Of a stretch of 64,000 bases of DNA, positions 1 through 10,679 are shown one piece after another. Location: positions 112,842,376 through 112,906,375 of the forward strand of contig QVOM02000034.1 of NCBI GenBank assembly GCA_003586115.2. Direction: 5' to 3'. The notes beneath the pieces were generated by a model, which was not told the origin of the DNA, ran no database searches, and saw nothing but the letters and a program-made list of their open reading frames with translations. Numbering within the stretch: the stretch's first letter is position 1; every line of letters begins with the position of its first letter. The DNA comes from Salvator merianae (Eukaryota > Chordata > Lepidosauria > Squamata > Teiidae). Position numbers and translations under genes: made by a program.

Positions 1-14
1 CGTGCACACCCCTA
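1..14. mobile_element. Right end of a hAT-like MITE cut by the window edge (family A)
   Basis: The first 14 bases, CGTGCACACCCCTA, match the right terminal inverted repeat of the complete element at 22473-23376. The rest of the element lies outside the window, so its target duplication cannot be checked. Confidence 0.6.
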
Positions 15-86
15 CAAATGATGCAGCTTTAAACTATCATATCTTCTGCACATAATGAAAAGACTAAAGTCCCTGGAAAACATAGT

Positions 87-266
87 GGCCCTTTCTGCAC
101 TTGGGCTTATTCCAGATTATATCTCAGAATAGGGATCTGCCATCTGCATGCTAGTGCAGACTACGGTAGGCCCTGAGCAAGACCTTTCATAGTTTGCACT
201 AGCATGTGGATAGCAGGTCCCTATTCTGAGATATAATCCACAATAAGGCCAAGTGCAGAAAGGGCC
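87..266. mobile_element. Palindromic MITE with near-perfect 50-bp arms
   Basis: The left arm begins GGCCCTTTCTGCACTTGG and the right arm is its reverse complement, ending AAGTGCAGAAAGGGCC. About 50 bases of each arm pair, including a shared block ATATCTCAGAATAGGGA. The middle also pairs in part (GCATGCTAGTGCA against TGCACTAGCATG). The structure is a non-autonomous DNA transposon with long inverted repeats. I could not find a clear 8-bp target duplication. The high arm identity suggests a fairly young copy. Confidence 0.8.
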
Positions 267-269
267 AGT

Positions 270-635
270 GATGCTAGGTAAAGCGGAAGGGAGAAGAAGA
301 ATACGATGACCAGCTAGTAGGTGGACTTGATAGCAACAGCAGTGGAAATCTCACTGACAAACCTAAGAAAGATCTCAGAAGACTGGTTATTCTGGAGAAA
401 GTCAGTTCAGATGGCTGCCAAGAGTTGTCTAAATTACATGGCATCAATCAATCAAGCAAGCATTAGTAGTAATAATGGTAGTGGTTTAAGGTGTACTGGG
501 TATCTACATTAACTGCATTGATATACAGGAGGCTGTAAACAGGTTGCAGGTAGTCCTGAGATGAACCCAATAACTTAAGTTTTGCAGGCACAACCAAAGT
601 ACACTGGAAATGTACCAAACTGATTGTCAGTTTGT
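270..635. other. No recognisable feature
   Basis: Unique AT-rich sequence between two MITEs. The only reading frame of note is 63 codons and has no recognisable protein similarity. Confidence 0.4.
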
Positions 636-639
636 AGTA

Positions 640-795
640 GACAGCAAATATTCCACAGTGGAATAGACCTCACAGCACAGAGACTGTCCACACTGCAAGG
701 TCTTGGAACAGAACACCAGCAGGATATCAGCATTTGTGGTGCAAATGCTGGTGTTCTGCTGCCTTTCTGTGCCATGACAGTGGCTGGGTATGCTT
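640..795. mobile_element. Partial MITE, family B
   Basis: The block matches the interior of the better copies at 978-1385 and 11868-12297: TTCCACAGTGGAA, then GACTGTCCACACTG, then CCAGCAGGATATCAGCATTT, then CCATGACAGTGGCTG. It contains its own hairpin at 707-760 (GAACACCAGCA against TGCTGGTGTTC). The terminal repeats are missing, so this is a truncated copy. Confidence 0.6.
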
Positions 796-977
796 TATTG
801 AAGTTTCCGATCTAGGTCTTGACCTTTGTGATTAATCCAAAACATGATGAGACCCTTAGCCTAGCAGGGAAGATGCAGTTCTAAAGTTTTCTTGCTTTAT
901 TTCTGATTACTGAGGGTATTCTGAAGCATTAGTCAACAACTTAGTATGGAAAGAAAAGTCTTATGCCCATAATTCCT

Positions 978-1385
978 AGGCTGTCTCCACAGCATGGACT
1001 TCAGTCCTAGGCACGGGGTGTTTTTCTACTTATCACCATGAAACATTCAACTGTGAATATTCCATGGCGGTATTGACCACGCAGCATGGAGTTCATCCAC
1101 AATGTGTGGCTGTAGTCCTTACCATCAGCAGGAGACCAACATTCCTCACTCAGTCCTCACCATGAGAGTGGCTGGAAAGCATCCAGCCACTGCCACGGTA
1201 ACTGGCAGTGCTGCACAGCACGCAGCATGATTGTATGACCACATAGGGATGATCATGTGATCGCACAGGTGCAGTTGCCGAGTGCAGTATGGCATAGCTG
1301 TGCACTTGTACCTGGAAATAGGTGCAAATGCCTTTTACTGGGAGCTGATGCTTGCTAGTGCAAAGTGCAAATAGGCCCAGGGTTT
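978..1385. mobile_element. MITE, family B (GGGCCTGTTTGCAC end type)
   Basis: The interior follows the family order: a TATTCCATGGCGG motif, AATGTGTGGCTGTAG, ACCATCAGCAGGA, ATGAGAGTGGCTGGAAAGCATCCAG. The right end, GTGCAAATAGGCCCAG, is the complement of the family's GGGCCTGTTTGCAC terminus. Minus-strand reading frames here are chance translations of the palindrome. Confidence 0.65.
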
Positions 1386-1668
1386 TTCTGCATGGCTGTG
1401 CTGCTTCAGACTGCTTTGGAAAGTGGTTTAATGATTCCATTACCATACCCAGAAGTCTTCCTCCCCACTGTGCGTGGGTGTAGAAGGTCAGCATGTAAGT
1501 GCAGCCTCTTTTATTTCCATGAAAGCCCAGCTCAATGTACAAGGAGTAACTTTGGAGTTGTTTTTCACACACTAAATTTTTCATGAGTTGAAGTTCCTCC
1601 ATATTCCCCCACATCTTCAGAATGGAGTGCTGTGGAGATGGGTACACTCTGATGCATCTCCAAGTGAG

Positions 1669-1979
1669 TTTGAATGTGCATGAAAAAAAAATTGATTCGT
1701 TTTTGAACAAAAATCTGTATTTTTACTTCATCAGCAAATTTTGTTGTTGAAAAATGCATTTTTTGCATTTGTTTTTGCATTTTTCACAATGTTTTCCCAT
1801 TGAAAATGCCATTGAAAATGTCATTTTCATTGTTAAAACACAGCAAAAAAAATGTGAAAAATGAGAAAATTACAAAAACTGTAAATGCGAAAAACATCAT
1901 TTTCGTTTTGATGTGAAAATTTGCAAAAACAAAATTTTGTAACATTTTTTGAACGCAAATCAAAATTTACACATCCCTA
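1669..1979. mobile_element. AT-rich hAT-like MITE (family A, GAAAATG subtype)
   Basis: The right end reads ACACATCCCTA, matching the family A terminal repeat, and the left end is a decayed form (TTTGAATGTGCATG). The interior is made of degenerate short words such as TGCATTTTT, GAAAATG and CATTTTC, shared with the copies at 44955-45286 and 62814-63153. The flanking 8-mers do not match well, so this copy looks older. Confidence 0.75.
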
Positions 1980-2895
1980 CTTTGTAGAAATGTGACCCTA
2001 GTTGTGAGTGGTTCCTGAGGTGCATGCATTGCCAAACAAGTCACCAAGGAATTTTTTAAACTCAGCCTATAAAGAAAAAACACAGAGTGCAGGCATTATC
2101 TAAATAAAACCAGAAAGAACTGTAACTATATGCTGCTGAATAAACCTTATACCCTTGCCTGACTTTTGCCAAAATCCGAGCACAAGAATTCCAAATTTAA
2201 CAGAAATGTCTGTGACAGCACTGAGCTCTGCCATGAAAATCAATCAGTTGTATGCTTTTGAGCTCTCTTGGACTTTTAGGATTCTGAATGCTTATCTTTC
2301 TACTTATATTTACAGAAAGGACAGTAAAGCAGAGGCAACTGGAGCAGCAACTCACATGCCAGGTACTGGATCCCAGCATGATATGCAATAATGACCTGTC
2401 AGGAATGTAGGCTGAGTTATCATCGCAGTGAGAAATATCCTGGGGAAACTTCATTTATGAATTCTAAAAAGATACAGCAGCAGCCCCTCAGGCAAGAATA
2501 AAGTCACACAGTATTTAAATATTTGTTTCATGCCACATTTTAAGCATATTTTCCCCTTGTTTTCTGCCCCCCCTTTTAAAAAAATCATAGTGCACTGCAT
2601 AAAGGATGCACTGCCAAAAACTTCAGTTCAAAAATTGTGCATTTGCACAACTGTTGAACAAGCCAAGATGCTGAAGCACTCTCCCAGAGGAACAGAAAAG
2701 GACACCATTTGCTATTGTATTTTCCATCTTTATGTTAGAGATGGGCAAAAGGCATTTAAAATTCAGTTCAACAAAGTTTGGATGTGGATTTCTGAGTCTG
2801 CACCTGTCAAAAATATCATTACTGGCTCCAGGGATAGCTTATCTTCAGTGTTGACTACCCCTTTTAGGATTCCCAGATATTTCCATATTTGATAG
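1980..2895. other. No recognisable feature
   Basis: Unique-looking sequence. Reading frames of 78 codons (2155-2391) and 120 codons (2530-2892) show no domain, repeat or splice context that I recognise, and I treat them as chance. Confidence 0.4.
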
Positions 2896-2899
2896 TGCT

Positions 2900-3290
2900 A
2901 AGACCTCTCCACTGGTCCATTCCTATTGGAACGGTTTCCAGCTAGAATGGTCCAGCTAGAACAAGGCCATATGCACTTAGTATGATTGTTCCAGAACAGC
3001 CCCCATGCTGCTCCAAAACTCTCACAAGCTTTGGGGACTGCTATGGGAGCTCTGATTGTCAGAGAAAAAAAAAGTTTCTGAGCGACCCTTTCTCAAGCCT
3101 CCCACATAGATGTGTGCCCTAAAAGGTCTACTGCTGTCCAGGTCTCGGTGGCCATTTTGAGCTGCCTAGACTGGCATACACTCTGTCCAGTGTGGACTGA
3201 GCATGCTAGCAGGGGGCATGGCCTCTCTGTTCTCCCTCAGAGTGTAGAAGAGAGAGTCCTAGAAGGTATCTAGGTTTCACATTATACTGG
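2900..3290. mobile_element. MITE, family C
   Basis: It shares ordered blocks with 26110-26375, 58462-58874, 60021-60475 and 63562-63775: GTTCCAGAACAGC, CTCACAAGCTTTGGGG, GTCTACTGCTGTCC, a CGGTGGCCATTTTGAG block, GGGGGCATGGCCTCTCT and a GTCCAGTGTGGA motif. No coding capacity is seen. The ends are approximate. Confidence 0.6.
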
Positions 3291-3533
3291 GTTACCAGTA
3301 AGCACAGAAAGGCCTCTCCTTAGCCTTCCTCTGACTTTTGCTGCTCTCTCATTGTCAGTTCAGGCCAGGTTTTGTTGTTGTCTCTCCTTGCCCATTCTTG
3401 ATCTTGCTTCTGGCTTTGTACCTTGGATAATTTCTTTCCCTAACACGAACTCTTTTGGGTTGCTATGACCAAAATTTTGATAGTATGACCAGCATTCTCT
3501 TCATTGGATTTCACGTCATGTCATTGGATTCGT

Positions 3534-3574
<41 letters not shown>
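3534..3574 (+). repeat. CTCCTG hexanucleotide microsatellite
   Basis: About seven tandem copies of a 6-bp unit (TCCTGC). It makes the poly-leucine stretch in the overlapping 115-codon reading frame, which is otherwise unremarkable. Confidence 0.95.
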
Positions 3575-3575
<1 letters not shown>

Positions 3576-3648
3576 TTGTTTTTGTTTTTATTTTCTCCAA
3601 CACCTACCTAATTTTCTTTCTTGGTCAAACTGTTCCCAGTAACGTGCT

Positions 3649-3893
3649 AAGGCTATACCCACACAAAGTAAAAAAAAGGGAGGGGGAAACAGCTCAAATG
3701 CAGCTTAGAGGTGGTAGCTGCCATCCACAAGCATTCCTATCCCACATCCAATCCACATTAAAGACCAAAAATGCATTTCCAGTGGCCATTAATGTGGATT
3801 AGAGGTGGGATGGGAACACTAGCTTCCACACACTACTATTTCTAAGATGCTTTAGAGCTGCTGTTTTTAGTGCATGTGGATATGGCATAAGCC
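3649..3893. mobile_element. Palindromic MITE
   Basis: The ends pair as GGCTATACCCACAC against GTGGATATGGCATAAGCC. An inner hairpin pairs CCTATCCCACATCCAATCC with the GGATTAGAGGTGGGATGGG region. The block at 29619-29830 has the same GTGGATTAGA and AGCAGCTTT order, so they belong to one family. Confidence 0.65.
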
Positions 3894-4482
3894 TCTTCAT
3901 TTCAAATGTCACAATACAATTTTCATTATCCTTCTGTGCAGTTTTCACAACTATACATTGAGAACTATAAGTTTCCACTGTTCACAAAATGGCACACAGC
4001 AGTCAGATCTTTGTTCCTATCAATATGCTTTGATTTCTCCATATGTTGTTCAGAGATGAATGAACTGTGTGACGCTATTGTCCTATCAAGATTTTATTGG
4101 GTTTGAGCCACTGAGGAAGGCAGCATAGCCAAAACAGAGTGATTTGTAACACTGGCATCCAGAGATAAGATGGGATCTGTTCTTCTACTTACTGGCATAA
4201 CAGGTCAAATCTTCTCCTTAAAGACTCCTTCAGACGACCTTGATTCTGAAAAAGAGATATTGGGTACCTCCAGATAGGAAGAAGAAAATGCAGGATTGTG
4301 TTTGGATCCTGCCATAACTTCTTGCTACCCCTGCCAGATGGCAGGGCAACATTGTGGGACAAGTGTGGGTACTTGCCTGCTTGGACGTGTCCTCCCGCAA
4401 TGGTGCAGCGTGTACTACCAGATATTTTGATGGTGCAAAATACCTGGAAATGCATGATCTCTCCCCCATGCATATGTGGTGG
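3894..4482. other. No recognisable feature
   Basis: Unique sequence. It includes the first part of a 151-codon frame (4298-4753) that runs across the left edge of the candidate LTR and so is probably fortuitous. Confidence 0.35.
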
Positions 4483-5029
4483 TGTCATGCCCCACCCTGC
4501 ACCAGTGGAAGCTGATTCCTTGGAGTCCTCAGATAAGACCAAGGCACCAGGGCACAGTGACGCTGACCCTAGTGGAACAGACTCTCCAGGACCTGGTTCT
4601 TCCCATAGCCTAGAAGTGGAGAGATCTCTCCCTAGCCAGCAGAGACAGGAGAAAGTTAAAAGGTTTAGGGCTTTAAGACTAAAGCAAAAGACGAAAGAAC
4701 GCTGCTCATACCCTCCTCACCTGTCGAACTCTGAATCTGATCCTGAGGGATAACAAGCCAGGAAGAACCTGCACTGGGTGTTGCTGACAACCTGTCCTTC
4801 AAGAAACTCCCACGCTCTTGAATACTTCACTCAGACTGACTGACCCTGGCTTCTGATCCTGACTCCTGCCTGAATTTGACCTTGCTCAGCTGCTCCTCTG
4901 GATTAGGTATCAAAATTGTCCTGTACAAGTTTCATTGCTGCAATTAGTAAAGACCATCTGCTTGAGCCATTTGTAACCTGTTGCCTGCTGATTACTTGAG
5001 GCTGGGAATTCTCACTGTCTGGTGCGACA
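4483..5029 (+). mobile_element. Probable solo LTR of a retrotransposon
   Basis: The 547-bp block begins TGTCATGCCCCACCC and ends GGTGCGACA, giving the TGTC...GACA termini usual for LTRs. Inside are CT-rich and AG-rich segments and, near the end, an ATTAGTAAAGACC motif that could stand in for a polyadenylation signal. I recall similar long LTR-like sequences from squamate genomes, but this is recognition, not an alignment. Flanking 4-6-bp target duplications are not evident. No gag or pol remnant follows, so a solo LTR or fragment is the likely state. Confidence 0.45.
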
Positions 5030-5181
5030 GGACAGGTAGCCATTTTTGACCTAGTTTGGCCCCACACATGTGCAGTGGCCATTTCCAAGATGGAGTGTCC
5101 TGAGAGTAAGCACCCAGACAAGGTAAGTACTCTCATTATATCAGTAAAACCCAGGTTGGAATTTTCCTTCATAGTATCATT

Positions 5182-5250
5182 GTGGGATGAATATCCCAGG
5201 GCTATGCTGGGATTGCCATGGACAGTGCTAGGATAATTCTAGGTTTTACA
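5182..5250. mobile_element. Partial MITE, family D
   Basis: AATATCCCAGGGCTATGCTGGGATTGCC and the following TTCTAGGTTTTACACC resemble blocks in the larger family D copy at 5690-6085 (GTATCCCAGGACTATATTGG and GTAGGTTTCAGC). Only a terminal part is present. Confidence 0.4.
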
Positions 5251-5350
5251 CCCTATCTTGATGCAGTCATTTGCTTTGATACTAAGATTATTACAGCAAC
5301 CTATGTAGCACCCTAGGATATCTGGGGCCAGTTACTGAAGCAAAAGTATC

Positions 5351-5612
5351 ATAAAAACATAAGAGGAGCCCTGCTGGATCGGGCCAAGGCCCAACTAGTC
5401 CAGCATCCTCTCTCACATAATTGCTTCTGGGCATTCTCAAGCAGAAGACAAAGGAAAAACTTTTACCTGCTCTCGACGCCCTGCAAATGGCCTTTACAGG
5501 TATCCTGGCAGTTTCTCCACCCTGGAGGCTGTATCTAGGTATCCATTCTGGCAGCTATCGATACACCCTGTCCTCCATGAATCTGTTCAATCTGTACCGA
5601 ACCTGTTATGTA
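5351..5612 (-). mobile_element. CR1 LINE 3' end
   Basis: Reverse-complement reading ends in the CR1 3' signature: AACATAAGAGGAGCCCTGCT on the plus strand, then CCAACTAGTCCAGCATCCT. Further along, CTCCATGAATCTGTTCAATC corresponds to the C-terminal FMEV segment also seen in the copy at 7003-7566. It is a 5'-truncated, non-functional copy. Confidence 0.85.
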
Positions 5613-5689
5613 TGTTGGATCAATCTGACATTTAATTGTGATTGTTTTAGAGTGCCTTGAGAGAGTGGGAGGGAATCACAGGATCTACA

Positions 5690-6085
5690 GAATTTCCTGC
5701 AAATGCTTCTTGCCACCCCCAACAGATATGTGAGACAATTGTACAATCTTAACATACGTCTGCTGGCTCCTTTTGTGATTGTTCCTGTGGCAAATACTTG
5801 GAAGCCAGTCAAATGCCCACCCACTTCCCCACCCCCTTTTCTTTTACACTGACTTCCAGGTATTTGCAAGAGGAAACATCATGAAAGGAGCTGGCAGATA
5901 GAGATAAGCGAACACTATTAAGGGAAACCTGACATCATGGCTAGATTTTCCACACTGACAATATTACAGGATATCACCTTTGTATCCCAGGACTATATTG
6001 GGAATGCCAAAATTACATGTAACATTTCCAGTATAATCTCTGGAGAATTGTAGGTTTCAGCTCACATCTGGAGGCACCTCAGACA
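5690..6085. mobile_element. MITE, family D
   Basis: The inner palindrome pairs TACTTGGAAGCCAGTCAA with CACTGACTTCCAGGTATTTGC. The right end reads CTCACATCTGGAGGCACC, complementary to the GGTGCCTTCAGATATGG left end of the copy at 28900-29326. There is no coding content. Confidence 0.55.
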
Positions 6086-6707
6086 CATGCAGACATATTT
6101 TTTAGGGTTATATTTTTTAATCTATTCTACGATATATTTGTATATTATTGCCTTACAAGGGTATAATTACTGAACAGGTTCTCTTTCAATTATTGCTCCT
6201 TTTATTTAAATCCGTACTATAAAGACATGTTTGTGCTAGAAAGCTTCAAGCCACCTCTTTGAAGCTGCTTGGGGGCTTTTTCCTGAGGAGGGCTAGTAGC
6301 CGTCCTCTTCTAGAAGCCACTATGTATAAAAGAGCACCAGCCCATTCTAAGCATGTCCTTCAGAGAATAAGTTCCAGCACTTGGCAATCAACATTATGAC
6401 TAGTCTTAACCTGCAGTTTCCTGCCAAAACTTTAGTTTGGCAAGATTTCAATGCCATTACTGAAATTCACAAATTTGTGGGTTAACAGTGGCAGGAAAAT
6501 GATGATGAAAGCTCTGAAACACTGAGTTTAGAATAGTTGGCAGGCAATGGTACTTAAAGGTTTTGGGAAAGGGCATGATAAAAGTGGCAGTGTCATGGGG
6601 CATCTGGCTGGTAGCTTGGAAGATAGGGCTACCAATACCAGACAAAGCCAGTCCTGGAGATTTTACTCGCCCTCCCATTAGGAGCTGCTTTATGTATATA
6701 GACATGC

Positions 6708-6845
6708 AAATAAATCATAATAAATAGTAATAAAAATATTATTATATGCAATATGATGCAATACAACACACACACAAAATGTAAAATTAATAAAAGTCAA
6801 CCATAGTAATAAATTTAATAAAAAATTACATAAATATAATATAAA
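6708..6845. repeat. AT-rich low-complexity block
   Basis: Runs of AATAAATA, ATTATTATATG and a short ACACACAC stretch. The flanking DNA (6090-7000) contains nothing else I can name. Confidence 0.7.
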
Positions 6846-7002
6846 CAAGGAGTTGTCTTTATGCATGCACACTCTTATACCACAGATGGGATTCCTCTAC
6901 TGTTTCTTCTGCTTCCCAGATGCTAGTAATGTCAAGGTGAGTAGAAGCCCTGGACTGGGTTTATGAACCCTAGGACTCTTGCCAAAGGTTTGCACTCTCT
7001 TT

Positions 7003-7566
7003 TAAAGGATGCATGATGACATGAAGGAAAGACTGCTGCAACGCCTTGGCCTCTTCAGCCTTGAAAAGCGGCATTTAAGAGGAGACCTGATTGAGGTATA
7101 TAAAATCATGCAGAGTATGGATAGGGTGGACAGAGAGAAGCTTTTTTCTCTATCACACAACACTAGGACTAGGGGGCACTCTCTGAAGCTGATGGGTAGG
7201 AAAGTTAGAACCGATAAAGGAAAGTATTTTTTCACCCAGAGGGTCATTGGTCTATGGAATTTATTACCAGATGAGGTGGTGACAGCCATCAGCCTAGATA
7301 GATTTAAGAAAGGACTGGACAGATTCATGGAGGTCAGGTGTATCAATGGCTACTGGAATGGATGCCTAGGTACTGCCTTCAGGTTGGAAAGATAGGCAGG
7401 ATGTTCATAAAACCACTTGCGGGGAGTCAGGAGCAGGTGAAGGTTCTGCCTTTTATTCTGCTTGAGAATGCCCAGAAGCTATTGGTGAGCCACTGTGTGA
7501 AACAGAATGCTGGATTAGATGGGCTATGGCCTGATCCAGCAAGGCTCCTCTTATGTTCTTATGTTA
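7003..7566 (+). mobile_element. CR1 LINE, 3' end with ORF2 C-terminal remnant
   Basis: The frame at 7009-7395 encodes a 128-residue piece matching the end of the CR1 ORF2 protein (endonuclease-reverse transcriptase). Landmarks are RGDLIEVYKIM, LSHNTRTRGHS, FFTQRVIGLWNLLPDEVV and LDRFKKGLDRFMEV. The reverse-transcriptase catalytic core lies upstream and is absent. The 3' untranslated part ends GGCTCCTCTTATGTTCTTATGTT, the short 3' terminal repeat typical of CR1. The copy is 5'-truncated, as most CR1 insertions are, and cannot make active protein. Confidence 0.92.
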
Positions 7567-7569
7567 AAG

Positions 7570-8150
7570 ACAAAAGACTCAGGCAACAGGCACACAGCTC
7601 ACAGGGGGTTCCATTTAGCAGCTTGTAGGTGGAAGCAGCATAGAGAAAAGTGTGCAGAGATTTCAATATACACTCTACCTGATTTTTCCATTGTGCCATC
7701 CTGCCTCCTACATGGGCTAAAAGGATAAGATATCGTCACCTTAATCATTAATGATATCTTCAGGATCTGATGGAAGTGATGATACTGAATTTACATACAT
7801 GAGTAGAAGGCAAATGAACAAAAGAAGAGTGGCAGTAAGTGCGTGGCTGAGATGGCATGTAATGATCCCACTCACAATTTTGAGCGTCTCTGATTCTGCT
7901 TAGCTGCCTTTAACATGAACTGAGGTGCCTTGCAACATTGTCCTTTTCTCAAAAGAATGAGAAAGCAATTCAGTGGTCATCTTTATGAATTCCCCACTTT
8001 TCTTTAGTCAGTTTTATATCCCACCCTTCCATGAGATATGCTGTTCACTATCAGCTTGGACAGATGCAAAAAAAGTTTGGACATACTCGTGGAAGATATG
8101 GCTACCCCTAATGGCAGTGTGTCTACCTTTGTTACAGGATATGGTATAAG
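7570..8150. other. No recognisable feature
   Basis: Unique sequence between two CR1 fragments; no conserved reading frame. Confidence 0.4.
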
Positions 8151-8151
8151 C

Positions 8152-8405
8152 ACATAAGGACAAAACTGTTCTACTGAATCAGACCCATGGCCCATCTAGT
8201 CCAGTATTCATAGTGGTCAGCTAGCAGCAGGATATGAGCACACAGCATATCCTGCTCAAAGTCTACCCACAGATGATCTTCAGGAACATATAACCCCCTA
8301 TTACCAGATGCAGTCACACTGCCATTAGGGCTAATAGCCATTAAGAGTCCTGAGTCCTGTGAATTGGTCCCATCTCTCTTTGAAACCATCCAAGCTGGCA
8401 TCCAA
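8152..8405 (-). mobile_element. CR1 LINE 3' end, diverged
   Basis: AAGCACATAAGGACAAAACTG, then CCCATGGCCCATCTAGTCCA mark the CR1 3' end in reverse orientation. The block continues to TTTGAAACCATCCAAGCTGG. It is more diverged than the 5351 and 35781 copies and may represent another CR1 subfamily. Confidence 0.8.
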
Positions 8406-8445
8406 CATCACATCTTGATTTCCAGTGTTTAGCTATGTGCTGTAT

Positions 8446-8475
8446 TTAAAAAATAAAATAAAAATAAATAAAAAA
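8446..8475 (+). repeat. AAAT-rich simple repeat
   Basis: TTTAAAAAATAAAATAAAAA-type run directly after the CR1 fragment. Confidence 0.85.
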
Positions 8476-8479
8476 TTGA

Positions 8480-9680
8480 TATGTCCTATGGTATATCTGC
8501 CTCTAAAGACCAACTGCTAGGAAACTGTGAGCAAGACAAGTTATTGTGCATAATTCCCATTCATGGGCCCCAAATGCTGAATTAGCAGAGTATTTCTTAT
8601 GTTTTTGACTTTCAAAGGAATTATGTCAACTTCTTTCAAGTCCTGCACTTATAGATACTAAGCTTAACAATAATGTACTTGTTTGCATTTTTGAGTTATT
8701 TAATAACTATTGGGTGAATATTATTGAGACGTAGTGACTTGTTAGAGTTTAATTTGGCAATAAAACATCCCATCTTCTCTATGCACCATTACAGTATTTG
8801 TCTCAGTTTCTTCTGTTAAAGAGAGCTCATGCTCAGACTACCACTACAGTGAAACACCAGTGTGAAAACTAGGGAAGATCTTGTGATGTAAAGGTCAATC
8901 AGATACGGGGCTAGTTTAGCACTTGTACTGTGAATGGCAGCCACTCTTCTGGATCCTTACCGGCCTCGTATGGTATTCTTATTGTCCTTAGTTGCCTCCT
9001 CTCTCCTATTCATCTGCACAGGGGAGATGAATTAGCTGGTACATACTTTCCTGAGAGTCATTCAGCTTGCATGAGAGGTAAGTTGACTCCTGGAGCAATG
9101 AGAGGATCCAGTTGGGGACACGGTCCCCAGGGTCATTCTGGATCAGCTGAGGAGCACCTTAGGGTACCCGTGTGGTTGCAACCATAGGGAATGGGAAGCT
9201 TATGGGGGGGGGGGGAACAGCACTGAAAAGTGTGTACAAACTCCATACAGTTTATTCAGAGACCTTTTAGATATTCTTTCCAAACAATCAGTAATTCACT
9301 GAAACAGATCAATGACTAAGCACCTGTGAAACAGAACTGGGCTAAATGCAGGCTGCTGCCTAGTTTGATTTCAAAGCTGGACTTTTGTTTTCTTAATTTC
9401 TTCCCTTTGGCTTGTAGCTTTAGAGTGGCCTCTTTTGTCACGGAGCCTCAGTGAACATAAGACATCACATCACCAAGTCCTGCTTTGCGATTTCACCACC
9501 ACTTAGCTTTTGAACTTGTAGAGAGGCTTTTGTATTTTTTTTCACTAAGTGATAATAGTGATGCAGCAGAAGAACCCATGAACAAACCAGAATGGGGAAC
9601 CACAAGTCTGTAATTCAATTTATTGGGGAAAACAAAACAAAATAAAACAAAAAAAAAACAGGATGTGTGTATGATCATAA
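8480..9680. other. Unique sequence; short G11 run at about 9206
   Basis: No transposon signature or protein-like frame is seen. A homopolymeric G run sits near 9206-9217 and an A-rich CAAAACAAAA run near 9630-9660. Confidence 0.4.
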
Positions 9681-10060
9681 AGTAAAATCCAGCAACTGTG
9701 CCTGGCTGAGTAATGTCATGTTAAAAAAGTCAACATAATCTGTTGAAATTGTACAGTGAGTCACTTTTGCTCCAGGGTTGTCTGCAATGCACAGGGGAAT
9801 GGCTTTTAGCAGTGTTTTTCTTCTTTTCTCTTCCTTTACGATTCTGCATATATTTTAGACATTAGATGCCTCAGAATATTTTGAGGTGTGCTCTGCCTTT
9901 CATGTGGCTCTTTTTGCTGTATCAATGGAAAAGGGCTCATCATTTCATTGCTACAGAAGATGAGGGAAATCATGGTAAAAGCACTCTGCCCATGGGATAA
10001 AAGATGGCAATTTGCCATTCTAAATAAAGATTTGAGTCTCTGCATTTAAATTACCTGATT
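9680..10060. other. Unique AT-rich block, candidate conserved non-coding DNA
   Basis: There is no repeat signature. The block has homeodomain- and MEF-like AT-rich words (TAAATTACC, CTAAATAAAG) and no long reading frame. Conservation cannot be judged from one genome, so this is only a candidate. Confidence 0.2.
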
Positions 10061-10123
10061 TTAGAAAGGATGGGGGGAAGGGGGAGAGAAGAGTGAATAA
10101 TGACTCCAGCTTCATTTTTTAAC

Positions 10124-10155
10124 AATAAATAAATAAATAAATAAATAAATAAAAA
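10124..10155 (+). repeat. AAAT tetranucleotide microsatellite
   Basis: About eight copies of AATA/AAAT. Confidence 0.95.
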
Positions 10156-10431
10156 GACTTTCATTCCCAGTATATACACTTCCTAATTTAACTCCTGGTG
10201 AGTACACCTTGTGTTCTGCTTGTCTTTCTGTATAAGAAAGTGAAGAAGCAATTGCAGGGAGAGTGATGACAGCTCTGAATCTATAATAAATCCAACCCAA
10301 GGTGCCCTTTTGCATGCATTAGACTTGTGGGCATTTTGGATATGTGGCCTGGAATGATTTCAAGCTTCCCTCAGGGTAACACCTCCCAAAATAGTTGAAG
10401 GAATAAGGAATCTGAGATCATTTTTTGTGCA

Positions 10432-10444
10432 TGAGTGTGTGTGC

Positions 10445-10498
<54 letters not shown>

Positions 10499-10532
10499 AA
10501 GTGAAAGAGAGAGAGGAGAGAGAGAGAGAGAA

Positions 10533-10572
<40 letters not shown>

Positions 10573-10600
10573 AAAAGAAAGAAAGAAAGAAAGAAAGAGT
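10432..10600 (+). repeat. Compound microsatellite (TG)n(GA)n(GAAA)n
   Basis: A TG run at about 10446-10475 passes into GA at 10474-10530 and then GAAA to about 10597. The overlapping reading frames (RERERE, KERKKER and their antisense) are simple translations of the repeat and not genes. Confidence 0.97.
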
Positions 10601-10679
10601 GTATGTACACAAACACACAAGATTTAATATAGGCCACACAGTATTAATACACCCAAATGCAGACCTTTGCCTTTAAAAA

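Noticed and set aside
1150..1710. 186-codon minus-strand frame
   Set aside because: It lies across a palindromic MITE and the start of an AT-rich hAT element.
3455..3802. Frame with a poly-leucine stretch resembling a signal peptide
   Set aside because: The leucines come from a CTCCTG microsatellite, and the frame runs on into a MITE.
4298..4753. 151-codon frame with a charged C-terminal half
   Set aside because: It starts outside and ends inside the candidate LTR and resembles no known protein.
10425..10676. Open frames on both strands rich in Arg-Glu, Lys-Glu and Ser-Leu repeats
   Set aside because: They are translations of a TG/GA/GAAA compound microsatellite.
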